DNA from: Bursaphelenchus xylophilus
Lineage: Eukaryota; Nematoda; Chromadorea; Rhabditida; Aphelenchoididae
Length of the DNA stretch: 64,000 nt
Assembly: GCA_904066235.2 (NCBI GenBank)
Contig: CAJFCV020000005.1
Coordinates: 1,984,001-2,048,000 of the forward strand
Reading direction: 5' to 3'
Below are positions 23,129 through 34,192 of this stretch, one piece after another (position 1 is the first letter of the stretch; every line of letters begins with the position of its first letter). The translations under genes were made by a program, and so were the position numbers. The notes beneath the pieces were generated by a model that saw only the letters and a program-made list of their open reading frames with translations, made no database searches and was not told the origin of the DNA.

Positions 23129-23513
23129 TTGGATCGTCCAGAAAGTTCGTTCGTTTCCGTTTATTGCCTTGTTTTACAAGGATTGCTTGTTATTTGGCAA
23201 AGGAAATATACTGATTTGATACTTTTTTTTCTCTTCTACAAAACCGTGTTTATAATTTTTTATGAAAACTTAATTTTTTATTATTTTTTGGGGTCAAAAT
23301 GTTCTTGAAAATAAAGCCATCGGGACGGGAAACTTTTTGAGCCTAAAAAATAATAAAAAATTAAAACTAAAAAAAACTAAGAACACAGGTTTATAGAGGA
23401 GAAAAAGCTGTATCAAATAAATATTCACCCTTTGCCAAACAACAAACATTCCTTCTAAAACAAAGCAATGAAAAAAACGAACGAACTTTCTGGGACCACC
23501 CAATACTTTCCCT
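23129..23513. mobile_element. Mariner-like MITE
   Basis: A 385-bp element between TA dinucleotides. Its ends are TTGGATCGTCCAGAAAGTTC and, as complement, TTGGGTGGTCCCAGAAAGTT. These CCAGAAAGT(T)CGTTCG ends resemble mariner termini. A lone copy of the left end is at about 24427-24455, inside the DHCR7 first intron. Confidence 0.8.
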
Positions 23514-23784
23514 CCTAGCCAACAGGCTTTATAATTTCGTATCGAAAAAAATGACTCTCCTCCCAGAGCATGGTCAGGTGGTGACACCTGATTTTTTTAT
23601 TGTTGTTTTTCTCGAACGAATGAGCCTAAAACACGACCCCTTTCAATCGACACTTTGTCCCATGTCGCTTTGTCCGAACGAATTTTCGCTCTTTTCGGGT
23701 CCTCTCCAGAAACATGTGTGTTCTCCGAGATTGCTGATTTTCGCAAATTTCCAGCCCTCTTTTAAATGCCCAAACCGCGTGAGG

Positions 23785-26700
23785 ATGGCGGTGACCATGC
23801 GAGCCAACATTGTGCGTCGCCGCTCGTTGTCCAATCACACCAATAACTTGCTGTCCACGAACTTGTTGTCCACGAACGGCAATCGGCGCTCCAGCATCAG
23901 CCAGAAGGACATTGATTACATTCAGAATGTGTTGTCGGTAAATGATTTGTTTTTTGTTTTTCTTTACAGTCATTTTGGCTGACCAGGGAAGTGTCACAAG
24001 TGCGACGCTCAGATTTGCTTTAAATTTTGTACACTTATTGGGCACAGACCACATATCAAGTCCTGAAAATTTTAGCTCGCACTTTGCAGACACAGCCGAG
24101 ATATTCAACGATCTTTGCGGCCGAGAGAGTACGCGAAATGCGGAGAGCGGTCAGAGAGAAACGCCTTTTTTGGGCGATATCTCTGCCAGTAGCGCGCGGA
24201 AAACATCGATTTTTTGGGGAAACATTACTCTCTATGGTAGAAATACGCATGAAATTTTTCGTGCCGAAATTTGGCAAAAGGTCTCAAATTTTCGCCACTT
24301 TCGAACTAAAAATCTCGGTTGTTCCTACAAATTGCGGGCTAGAAATTTTGTATACGTCTTGGAAAAAATCAATCTAAATTTGCGCCAAGTTCCATCAAAA
24401 ATTGAGCGTCCCACTTAAAGTAAAATATTGGTTTGTCCAGAAAGTCCGTTCGTTTTTTTTATTGCTTTTTTAGCACTCCCCCTGAATTGAAAAAACATTT
24501 TTTTGTTGTTTACTTGATTTCAGCGGACCAAACAAGTCTCATGCCAACTGATCCTGTTGTTTATGGTCCTTCTGCCAGTCTTCATTCATGCCTACTATCC
24601 GTTTATTTCGACCTATCATGGGAAGTTCAGCAAGGTAAGACTGGGAAAAAATGTAGGCTTCTGGAGCCAAGATTCCAATTGGCATTTTGTTTTTTCTCGC
24701 TGTAAAAAGGATTCGTGTCAAAAATATAATTTTTTCGATCCGCAACTTGCAGCGATATAATTCAAAAGGGTTTTTCTCTGTCCCTCTCCGCATTTCGCGC
24801 ACTCTCTCGGCCGCAAAGATTGTTGAATATCTCGGTTGCGCCTGCTAAGCGTGAGCTAAAACTTTTTAGGATTGATATATGTATTAGATAGATCATATAT
24901 GCAAATTTTTAAGGCAATCTGAGATTTTCAATTTTTTGAAATTTTAACCCAGAGATCTGCAAAATTCTCAATTTTCTCTCAAAAAATCCCAATTTCCCTT
25001 CATAAAATCGAATTTTCAGCTCTCCAAGATCCGTCTCAACGCCTTTCTCCCGGTGTTCCGCCGCCTTACCCCCTATGTCATCGTCTTCTCGACGATTCTC
25101 CTTCAATTCCTCTTCTTCTGGCTCCTTCCGGCCTCGGTGAATATTTATCGAACCCAAGCGAACCAACTGTTTCGACAGCATTGCAACGCGTTCAGCGGCT
25201 TACTACTGAACGCGTTGGTTTTCGGGCTGGGCGCCGCTTTCCGCTGGTACAGTCCGACGCTGATTTTCGACAACTGGAGTGGGATCATGGTGGTGATGGG
25301 GATGCTGAGCACGATTGTGGTCCTCTGGCAGTATTATGCGCAGGTGGAGAATGATAAGGATGATGAATGTAAGTTGAAAAAAAAATTTTAATTTTTTTAT
25401 ATTTTTTGGTAATAAAATAAAAATAAAAAAAATATGTTTTTTTAAGTAGAGTAATAAAAAATTATTTTTATTTTTATTAAAATTTAATAATAAAATAAAA
25501 AAAAATGTAATTATTTTTTTAGTAATGAAATAAAAATTTATTCTTTTATTTATTTTTTTCTTTTTTTTTGAAATTTTTAGTAATCAAAAAAAATATTTTT
25601 TTTAATTTACAAGGAAAGTACTCCAAGTGCGATGCTCAGATTTTGATGAAATTTGGCACAAATTTAGAATAATTTTTTCTAAGATATATGCGAGAATTCT
25701 AGCTCGCGCTTTGCAGAAACAACCGATATTTTTAGATCAAAAGTCGGCCAAAATTTAGGACTTTTTGCCGAATTTCGGCTCGAAAAGTTTCCTGCCTATT
25801 TCTACCATGGAGGGTAATGTTTCCACATAAAATCAATTTTTTCCGCGCGAAACAAGAAAAGTTATGGCCATAAAGCGCTTTTCTCTCTGACCGCTCTCCA
25901 CGTTTAGCGTGCTCTCTCGGCGGCAAAAATCGTTCGATATCTCGGCAGCGCCTGCAAAGCGGGAGCTAAAACTTTCAGGAATTAATGCTTAGACCATACT
26001 CAACATATGTGCAAATTTTAAAGAAAATCTGGGCGTCGCACTTGGGGGGCGTCGCGACACTTGCGGGCAACCACTTTGCGGGCAACCAGTTTGCGGGCAG
26101 ATTTTTTGCGGGCAGCCACTTTGCGGGCAAAATTTGGGGGGTCACATTTGCGGGCAGCTGAAACATTTGCGGGCAGCTGAGACACTTGCGGGCAACCGAC
26201 ACTTGCGGGCAGCCGACATTTGCGGGCAACAGAAAAAAAACAGTCACACAGACTGTATAGGAACTTTTGGAACTGTTGCCCGCAAATGTCGGTGTCCCGC
26301 AAGTATTGCCTGCCCGCAAATGTCGGAAAACTTCCAAAATATCGCAGTAATTTATCCACCTCTACCTTGTTATCATCAAGTGCCGGTTGCCCGCAAATGT
26401 CGGCTGCCCGCAAATGTCGGCAAATTTCCAAAATATAATATCATAGTAATTTTTCCACGTCCACCCTGTTACCCTCAAAATCAGGTGACGGTTGCCCGCA
26501 AATGTCGGCTGCCCGCAAATCTTCCAGGCTGCCCGCAACTGTCGACCCTGCCCGCAAATGTCCCAGCCTGCCCGCAAATGCCGGTGCTGGCCGCAAATAT
26601 CGGCTGCCCGCAAAGTGGCTGCCCGCAAAAAATTTGCCCGCAAACTGGTTGCCCGCAAAGTGGTTGCCCGCAAGTGTGCGCCCGCCCACTTGGGGTACTT

Positions 26701-28470
26701 CCCCTGTTAGTAATAAAATTTTAACAAATTTGATCAATTTTTCACTAATCAAATAAAAAAAATTTTTTTATATTTTTTAGCCGATGACCTGATCAACGAC
26801 ATTTTCTTCGGCAAACTGGCTCAGCCCGTGGTCTTCGACATGGATCTGAAGGCCTTTCTCACGAACCGAGTCCTTGCCGCGTTGTACTGCTGCTATTTGT
26901 TCTCGGCGCTGGCCAAACAAAGGATCGCTGTGGGCACGATTACGCCGGGACTGGTGTGCACTGTCAGCTTGCAGGTAGGAAGGAAATTTTTTGCAAAAAC
27001 GACATTTTATGGGTTGTTGTTGACGGTTTATGGACGGAAAACGTAATTTTTAGGGATGAAAAACGTAAATTCCTCTTTCGATGAGATTTATGGATCAAGA
27101 ACGTAAATTTTAGGGGCAAAAAACGTGATTTTTTCTTTTGGTGAGATTTAGGGATTAAAAACGTAATTTTTAGGTATGAAAAACGTAAATTTTCCTTTTG
27201 GTGAGATTTAGGGTTTAAAAACGTAATTTTTAGGGATGAAAAACGTAAATTCCTCTTTTGATGATAATTAGGGATAAAAAACGTAAATTTTAGGTATGAA
27301 AAACGTAAATTTTCGATTCGGCGAGATTTAGGGGAAAAAACGTAAATTTTAGGTATGAAAAACGTAAATTTTTGATTTGGTGAGATTTATGGATAAAAAA
27401 CGTAAATTTTAGGGATGAAAAACGCACATTTTTGTTTTTGGTGAGATTAGGGATAAAAACGTAAATTTTAGGGACAAAAGACGTAAATTTTAAGGATGAA
27501 AAACATAATTTTTTTGATTCGGTGAGATTTATGGATAAAAAATGTAAATTTTAGGAATGAAAAACATGCATTTTATGGATAAAAAACGTAAATTTTCGAG
27601 CGATTGTAAATTTTGTTCTCCCAACCCCCGTCAACACCTCTGCTTCCAGATGATCTACTGGCTCCGGCGCACCTGGAACGACCCCTGCCGCCCCAGCTCA
27701 CTGGACAACCAGACAGACAAAGCGGGTTTCTGTCGCATTTGGGGAGCGTTGGTGTTCCTGCCAACCCTCTACCTGACTCCGGTGACGCTGTTGGCGCAGA
27801 CGGCCAAGTCGCCGAACCTGTTCACGGCCTGCGTCCTCTTCGTTTTCGGGCTCGTCTTCCAGCTGTGGACGGGCATCATCGACGAGCAAAGGCGCGAGTT
27901 TAGGGACTGCGAGGGGCAGATGAAGGTCGACGGAAAGGATCCGTTTTACATCAACGCCAAGTATCGGAAGGAGGGCGGCGAAGCGGCCGTCAATATTCTG
28001 CTGGGTGAGTGGATTTTTGATCGTCGGAACTTATGCGAAATTTGGGCTTTTTGGAATTAAAATTTCGATTTCTTGGATGTTTCTGCATAACGCGGTTTTT
28101 ACGAACCCCATATTTTTATGTAAAAATCAACATAGTCCTTTGAAATGGTCCAATCTTCATTTCTCTCAAGTTTCATCAAAATCCAACCACTTATCTCAGA
28201 GCTACGTTCTAATTATATTACTTTACAGGTAGTGGCTACTGGGGACGAGCGCGTCACTTCAATTACGCCACCGAAGTCCTTTCATTTCTCTTTTGGACAC
28301 TCCCAACTCGCATCGACTTCTTCGTTGCCTACTTGCCGGTCCTGTTTTTGGCCGCATTTTTGTGGTTCCGCGCGAACCGCGACGAATTCCGATGCCTGAT
28401 GAAATACCAACATCATTGGATCCAATACACGAACAAAGTGCGCTACCAATTCTTGCCCAGTATTTATTAG
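23785..28470 (+). CDS. DHCR7: 7-dehydrocholesterol reductase (ERG4/ERG24 sterol reductase family)
   Basis: Six exons: 23785-23937, 24524-24634, 25020-25368, 26781-26974, 27650-28004 and 28229-28470. They join in frame to 467 residues (human 475). This ER membrane enzyme uses NADPH to reduce the C7-C8 double bond of sterols. It shows several hydrophobic spans, for example LILLFMVLLPVFIHAYYPFI and VIVFSTILLQFLFFWLLPA. The exon 5 block DKAGFCRIWGALVFLP is followed by RREFRDCEG. The family C-terminal block GRARHFNYATEVLSFLFWT and the closing VRYQFLPSIY are present. The start is uncertain because the frame is open further upstream to 23551; the chosen ATG precedes a basic, Ser/Asn-rich leader. Introns 1, 3 and 4 carry MITEs and a minisatellite. 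Nematodes do not make sterols de novo, so it presumably modifies dietary sterols. Confidence 0.9.
23984..24420. mobile_element. CAAGGGAAGTACC-type MITE (DHCR7 intron 1)
   Basis: Begins CAGGGAAGTGTCACAAGTGC and ends with CATCAAAAATTGAGCGTCCC. The interior phrases TTAGCTCGCACTTTGCAG and GAGAGAGTACGCGAAATGC identify the family. A small fragment of the same family in reverse lies at about 24770-24930 in intron 2. Confidence 0.78.
25610..26706. mobile_element. CAAGGGAAGTACC-type MITE (DHCR7 intron 3) interrupted by a foldback element
   Basis: Flanked by TTA on both sides (25607-25609 and 26707-26709). The left end is CAAGGAAAGTACTCCAAGTG and the right end is CACTTGGGGTACTTCCCCTG. The right terminal repeat is split by the 639-bp foldback at 26048-26686, which is flanked by a 9-bp duplication. 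Confidence 0.88.
26048..26686. mobile_element. GCGGGC-repeat foldback element with 9-bp target duplication
   Basis: The left half is made of the direct motif TTTGCGGGCAACCAC and variants. The right half has the complement, GCTGCCCGCAAA and variants, with more than 25 GCGGGC/GCCCGC words in all. The ends GGCG...CGCC are inverted repeats. The element is bracketed by CACTTGGGG at 26039-26047 and 26687-26695, a perfect 9-bp repeat lying in the end of the host MITE. A 9-bp duplication suggests a Mutator-like mechanism. Open frames through it are repeat artefacts. Confidence 0.85.
27030..27600 (+). repeat. ACGTAAATTTTAGGG minisatellite (DHCR7 intron 4)
   Basis: About nine units of roughly 60 bases, each holding two AAAACGTAAATTTTAGGG-type half units separated by TTGGTGAGATTTA-like spacers. 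The same half unit fills introns of the Argonaute gene and appears near 55800 and 20940. Confidence 0.85.
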
Positions 28471-28535
28471 ACCCGTTTTCTATCAGTTTTAATCCTTTTT
28501 ACTCGATAAAATGTCGAAAAAACGTGATTTTTAGG

Positions 28536-28620
28536 TTTCGTATAAAATGTCTCCCGCAGACTGCGGTTTGAAAATACGCAGACTGCGCCCGAATTGTCCG
28601 CCAAAAAAGTTGGGCCAAAT
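28536..28620 (+). promoter_or_regulatory. Conserved upstream segment with TATAAAA, copy 1
   Basis: TTTCGTATAAAATGTCTCCC, then a CAGACTGC inverted pair and GAAAATACGCAGACTGCGCC. It lies about 230 bases before the first receptor gene's ATG. A matching segment at 34632-34700 lies about 365 bases before the second gene. It may be a core promoter carried along by duplication, or part of a repeat. Confidence 0.45.
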
Positions 28621-28765
28621 TTTCAACGTGTCTTTGAGTTGCAAGCTTTCAAAATTTGCATAAAAATGCGTGTCAATTTGTGTCGTCAGTGGAAAACAAA
28701 AAAAAACCCGTTTTCTTTTCTGGTTTCTCGCCCAATTGGTCGCTTCTCTCGGTGTAAACGTAATT

Positions 28766-31700
28766 ATGGACCTTGCCAAAGTCGCAACGATCATCCAGGC
28801 TCTGAACGCCTGCGAGGTGCTGTTCGGTGATCTCAAGCCGAACCACTTCGAAGTGAAGTCGTTCAGGATCACAGATGATATAAAGCGGGAGATAAAAGAT
28901 TTTCTGAAAAATTTTTGAAATTTTTCTGTTTTTACTTTTTTTTTTAAAAAAAAGTAAATTTTGAAAAATTTCCGGAGATTTTCGATTTCGGAGAGTCAAA
29001 AAACATTCTTACTCCGAACGACAAATTTTTGGAAAGTTGGATCAAAAATGGCTCGCCAAAAGGTCGATCCGCAAAGTTGAAACAAAAATGGCTCGCCCAT
29101 TTTGGCTGGTGAGTAAGACGCCGTTTTTACTCACCAATTTATTTTCTTCACAAGGAAAGTACTTTTATGGGGGCTCCTACTTTTTGACGGGACATATCTC
29201 AAAAAATCAGAAAAAATGTGCTGATCAAGGATATATAAATCTTAGCTGCCCATTTTAGGTTTTTAGGGGTGAAAATGCCAAAAAACTGGCTCAATTTCCC
29301 TACAAAAGGCGCAGGCATTCGAAACGATAAAAAGCGCAGTCGGTCTCTTCCTTCGGAAGAGAGCGGTGTGGCCGAGTGGTTAGTGCCGTGGTCTGGGAAT
29401 CAAGCAGGAGGACGCCGCACGGGTTCGATTTCCGTTTTGGGCTGAATCAACTTTTTTTGAAGTTGAAGGTCGGAAAAATAAATTTTTGGGCCAAGACTGA
29501 TTTATTACGTCTTAGAAACTCAATAAAAATCATTTTAAGTCAAAATAAAAATTGTAAACCTGTGAAAAATTAAGCGAAAAGGGGTTCATATAGGACTTTA
29601 AGTCAACTTCCGATTGAGTTTTCACCCCTAAAAACCTAAAATGGGCAGCTAAGATTTATATATCCTTGATCAGCACATTTTTTCTGATTTTTTGAGATAT
29701 GTCCCATCAAAAAGTAGGAGCCCCCATAAAAGTACTTTCCTTGTCAAAACTATTTTTGCGAGCTGCGCCCGGGAATTCCAGATGTGTCAAATTTCTCTCC
29801 CCCGGAAGAAACGTTTTGATTTTTTTTGAAGTTGTGAATCTATTTTCTCCACGAAGATGGGCTGAAAAGTGATCAAGTAAGTTAGCATTAGCAAGAGGAG
29901 ATGTACTTTTTACATTTGACACCAAAAATTTTCCTTTTATTTCAGAGAAAGGTACAAATTTTTTCCAATTCGTAAAGCTTCATGACCATGGATAATGTAA
30001 GTGCGCTTATCGCGTTTTTTGTTCCGTTATTGGAGTTAACAGTTCTAGGCTGGCGAGTTCTAGAGGACACCTCACTTTAGTTTTGTTATATACTCTATCT
30101 ATCAAACCAAATTCGATTTCTAGGTGTCATGTACAATATCGAAATCCGCTCAGATCTGCCGTATTTTTGCCACGAATGCGTTCTAAACTGAGGTAATAAC
30201 GTAATAAGGCTCAAATAACGTTGTTACAATAACTTGAAGATAGTTTGCATAGGTTTTACTTTAGTATAACATACTTTTGGAAAGTTAGTATAGAATTTGA
30301 AATTTTTACGTCGTTATTCCTCAAAATTTATGGGGTTTCATACATGGAGAATATACATGAGAGTGGGGTATCCTCTAAACGTTTCCCGACTTAGAATCTT
30401 GACGTCGTAGCAAAAAAGGAGATAATCTCACTTACATTATCCATGGTCATGAAGCTTTACGAATTGGAAAAATTTTGTACCTTTCTCTGAAATAAAATGG
30501 AAATTTTTGATGTCAAATGAAAAACGTACATCTCCTCTTGCCAATGCTAACTTACTTGATCACTTTCCAGCCCATCTTCGTGGAGAACATAGCTTCACAA
30601 CGTCGCACAAACGTAAAAATAATTTTTTCGGAAAAGAAAAACTTGACACATCAGGGAAAGACTTGGCATCAACCTGGCAACCTGCAGTGCGGGGCCAAAA
30701 AGAGGAATAAAGTAAAAACAAGCTCTGACTTTCGGCGACTCCGAGCGGGGAGTAAGATCCGGTCCTACTCCCGACCTTGAAGTCGGAAAGCCAGAAACAA
30801 AATTGACTTTCTTTTGCATTTTCCTTGAAGTAAACTGAAAATTTACTTTTTTTTTAAAAAAAAAGTAAAAACAGAGAAATTTCAAAAATTTTTCAGAAAA
30901 TCTTTTATCTCCCGCTTTATATCAAGATCGAGTTGTTCGCCACAAAGGAGAACGCGACAACATTTGAAATGTAAGAAATTTTTTGTTATTCTTAGTAGAG
31001 CGAGAGGGCAGTGGGGATTTTGTTGATACCTACGGGGTAAACCGTGCTTTTGCTAGCTTTTTCGGTGAAAAAATATCGAAAAACGAGAATCTAAGGTGCT
31101 TTTTGGGATCTCGAACGGCTACGAACTTGAGGGCTAGCTAAAAAGAGAACCAAAGCTTGGGCACAGCTTGGATGAATTTTGGAGTGAGCCAACTGAAATT
31201 TTCTTGACTTGAATCTCTCCTTTTTTCGCCCACTCTGAAGAAAATTTGTCCAAGCTATGGTACGAACTAGGAGCCTAACGTAATTTCTTTTCTATTTCAT
31301 CTGTTTTCAGTTTCCCGATCAATTACACTGGTCCTGCCTTCAAAGAAATTCGACTGCAAATGTCGATTCAAGGAAACAAGACAATTGTTGGAGGTCAAGT
31401 GACTGTAGCAGATGGTGTTTGGCAACCGTCGTAAGTTTGCGGCTTTGGGGAGGAACCTTTGTTTTCTGGAACATGCTCAAAAATGGGCTAGAACATTTTC
31501 AGTTAGACTTTGTCGAGGTTTTCGTTTGCATTTAGCGCACTCATATAGGGGACGACATAAAAACGACGAAAATGGGGTTAAAATTTAAGAATCGGGTGCA
31601 ACTCGCTTTTGTGCTAATTCTGAAAAGGGGATTTTTACCGATTTGGGCATGAATCTTGTCGCTTCTAGTTGAATTAGAAATATGATTGTGCCGCTTTGAC

Positions 31701-33393
31701 GGCATATCATTTCAATCAAAAAAAGATCAATCTTATGGCTGATTATATTTCCGTTATTTTTTAGAAATTGTCCGGTAATTGGAGACGATAAGGAATTGAA
31801 AGAGGTCGCCGGTTGTAATAATGTCTTCTGCGCATACCTGTTTGGAGACGCGGTGTATCGGATAAACAAGGATCTTTCATTGGACTCTGTAATATATAAG
31901 AAACCGGGAGTGATTGCAGAAAAAAAAGTACAGCCCAACATCACTTGCGCCCAGCCATTTGGTGTGGATGACGTGAAGCGCGCATTTTACTTCAAGAAGA
32001 ACGGCACATGCATGCATGAGTTCTTTGACGGCTTCAAGAATCCTTGGCATCCACTTGAATGTGATCGCTTCGTCCCAATCACTTTGAAACCGGACACCCC
32101 CACACAATTTTATCATCTGGTAAGTCTGCGGGTAAATTTGGCGATTTGATCCAAGAAAACTTTGAGCAAAAATTTCAAGTGTTACCTCAAAGCTTTTCTC
32201 AAAACGGCGGTTTGAGTAAAACCTCGGGCGCAGTTCGGGAAAAATTTTTTTGAGAGGCGGCCAAAGGTGAAAACAGGCAGCTGACCCTCAAAATTCCCAC
32301 GAAGGACGGAAAGGTCCGCTGCGGAAAGGTCCGCTAAAAAAAGAAAAGACGATGGCGGGGCCCCGCCATGATGTTTTCGATGGCGCTGATTTCGAAAATC
32401 ATATCAATTTTTTCTGAATTTTACATTTTTGCTTAAGCAGTAGTGTTAATTAGTAATTTAAAAAATTTTTTTTTTTTTTTTTTGAGTAATGGATTTAGGG
32501 GTTTTCGGTGGTGCTGATTTTGAAAATTGTATCCATTTCTTCTGAATTTTTGCCTATCTTCCTCAATTGTTTAAAATGAATGTTTTAATTGGTAAAAACT
32601 TGGTCAAACTTGTATGATATTGTAAGAAAACTTATGACTTTTTTTCGTCTTTAGAGCGAAAATGACACTAGCAAAATTGTAAAATTCAGAAAAAAATTGA
32701 TACGATATTCGAAATCAGCGCCATCGAAAACCTCCCCCCAACCTTTCCTCCTCCTCTTCCCTTTTTTTTAGCGGACCTTTGCGCAGCGGACCTTTCCGTA
32801 CTCAATCCAAAATTCCAGCCTCGTTGCGCATTTTTGGTAAAACCGGTTTTTTAAGTGAAAGGTCGGGCGCAGCTCGGAAATTTTTTTATTTTCTAAAAGT
32901 GGGAGTTTTGCTGATTTTTTTGTGCCGTGAGATTGTTTTGGTGGTATATATAATTTAGTGAAGGTTTTTTGTGTCTTTTTGTATAAAATTTTTCTTTCAG
33001 CGACACCTCATTGTTGTAACCGGCTGCCAGATGCCCCGATTGATCACGGAGAACATGATTGATAACACTTTTGTTCGATTTTCTTTCGTCAATCCGACTG
33101 TGACAGCGTGAGTTTTGCGTTCAAATTTTTAAGTTTTTTTCCAGCTTGCCAATCTCGGCTTACCTGACCCCAAACGGATTCTTGATGGTGGTTATGGGAA
33201 CCTTTGGGGTTGTGCTTGTCCTTAGTCTGGTGGTTGCTATGATTATTGTATGCGTGGTGAGTTTACTGCAATTTAAATCCTGCACTTTGCAGAAGAATAT
33301 TTTTCTTTGGATTTATTATTATTTTTTTCGTTTCAGATTCGCATAAAAAAGTCTAAACTGAGTGGAGATCAAACCAAAGGACATGATGAATAG
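28766..33393 (+). CDS. Receptor-like single-pass membrane protein without kinase domain; exon 1 interrupted
   Basis: Paralogue of the gene at 34998-38334. Pieces: 28766-28876 and 30924-30970 (one exon split by a 2,047-bp insertion), then 31311-31430, 31765-32119, 33001-33107, 33145-33256 and 33337-33393. The ectodomain has paired-looking cysteines and NxT sites (GNKT, NITC). Blocks shared with the paralogue include DDVKRAFYFKKNGTCMHEFF and the end of exon 4 (PRLITENMIDNTF). A membrane span at about VVMGTFGVVLVLSLVVAMII is followed by a short basic tail (RIKKSKLSGDQTKGHDE) and stop; no kinase domain follows. The insertion brings an in-frame stop soon after FRITD. A splice from GTGAAG at 28853 to TATCAAG at 30926 would remove it and keep the frame. 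Its first intron resembles that of the paralogue, so the tandem duplication is fairly young. It could be a decoy receptor or a dying gene. Confidence 0.7.
29151..29743. mobile_element. CAAGGAAAG-type foldback MITE with tRNA-like core
   Basis: A 593-bp palindrome flanked by TCA on both sides. Ends are CAAGGAAAGTACTTTTATGG and CCATAAAAGTACTTTCCTTG. This subfamily has GGGGCTCCTACTTTTTGACG and TGTGCTGATCAAGGATATA in its arms. The arms enclose an asymmetric core with a tRNA-like segment at 29361-29440. Confidence 0.9.
29361..29440 (+). other. tRNA-like segment inside a MITE (Ser-like)
   Basis: Contains a good A box (TGGCCGAGTGGTTAG) and a B-box match with one extra base (GGGTTCGATTTCC), but the stems do not close into a cloverleaf. 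The D region resembles tRNA-Ser. It is probably tRNA-derived and could retain RNA polymerase III promoter activity. Confidence 0.75.
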
Positions 33394-34192
33394 AGGAGTA
33401 TATTATTTTTTTAAAATTTTTTTGCCAAATAAATAAATTTAAATTTATGGGTCGGAGCTGATATTATATCGAAGCCTAGTATACAATCAGATATAGCTAG
33501 ACTTGGCTCAAAATTAAAATTCTGAATCTCACAAAGAAAAGTTGGGTTGCCAATAAAATTAAAACGCAAAGCCAAGAATTAGGTCTATATTTTTCTCGCA
33601 GTAAGCATAATTTTATAAAAATAAAGCACGGAAGCACTGAAAAATTACTAATTATTAAGTAATTTTACTAGTAGTATCTATTAAGTAGTAATATATTAGT
33701 GTTTGTAGTAATTTTTTGAGCAAACGTACAATATAAACGTAATCGACATCTTTCTAAACAGAATTAAGAAGTCATGAATTAAGAGTATAACTATATTCAC
33801 ATATAACTATCATCTGGAAGTGGAAACCCTGATGAAAAATTTGATAAACATGGTTCCACCTTTACTGAATCTATAAAACCGTTGGTTAGTAATTTTTTGC
33901 TTTAAAAATTTATTGTTAGTTGTTATAATAAAGAACAATATTTCACATCTAACCCTGCAATCTTGACATCAAAGCGAAAAGGACAGCCTGACGTTGGTAA
34001 AGATTGCCCTTTTTTGGACAAATTCCCGCTGATACGAACTGTTTCCATTTCGGAGAGTCGAAATCATCGACTCAGACTCTTTCTCTCCCCAAAACAGTGG
34101 ATCAGGCCACTTCTAAAACATCCAAATAAATATTCTTACTTCTTCACTCGTATTTGTTCGACCTTTTCCACCCATTTTACTCCTTTTACTCA

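Larger units (their letters stand above)
28877..30923. mobile_element. 2-kb foldback element inserted in an exon
   Basis: Ends GATATAAAGCGGGAGATAAA and its exact complement at 30909-30923, with inverted repeats of about 80 bases that include AAAAATTTTTGAAATTT and a run of T then A. A second pair of inverted arms lies inside, about 29750-30000 against 30425-30660 (TTAGCATTAGCAAGAGGAGA and its complement). The element splits the first coding exon of the receptor gene. Another MITE (29151-29743) is nested in it. Confidence 0.85.

Noticed and set aside
23551..23784. N-terminal extension of DHCR7 to an upstream ATG
   Set aside because: The frame is open but the added residues have no transmembrane or family character, and a mariner-like MITE ends only about 40 bases upstream, so the internal ATG at 23785 was preferred.
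26018..26756. Several long overlapping frames with repeated CPQM or ARKC-type words
   Set aside because: They are translations of the GCGGGC foldback repeat and exist in all frames; the DHCR7 exons flank them.
29361..29440. Functional tRNA-Ser gene
   Set aside because: A and B boxes are present but the stems do not close; it and its three relatives sit inside mobile palindromes, so they are called tRNA-like only.
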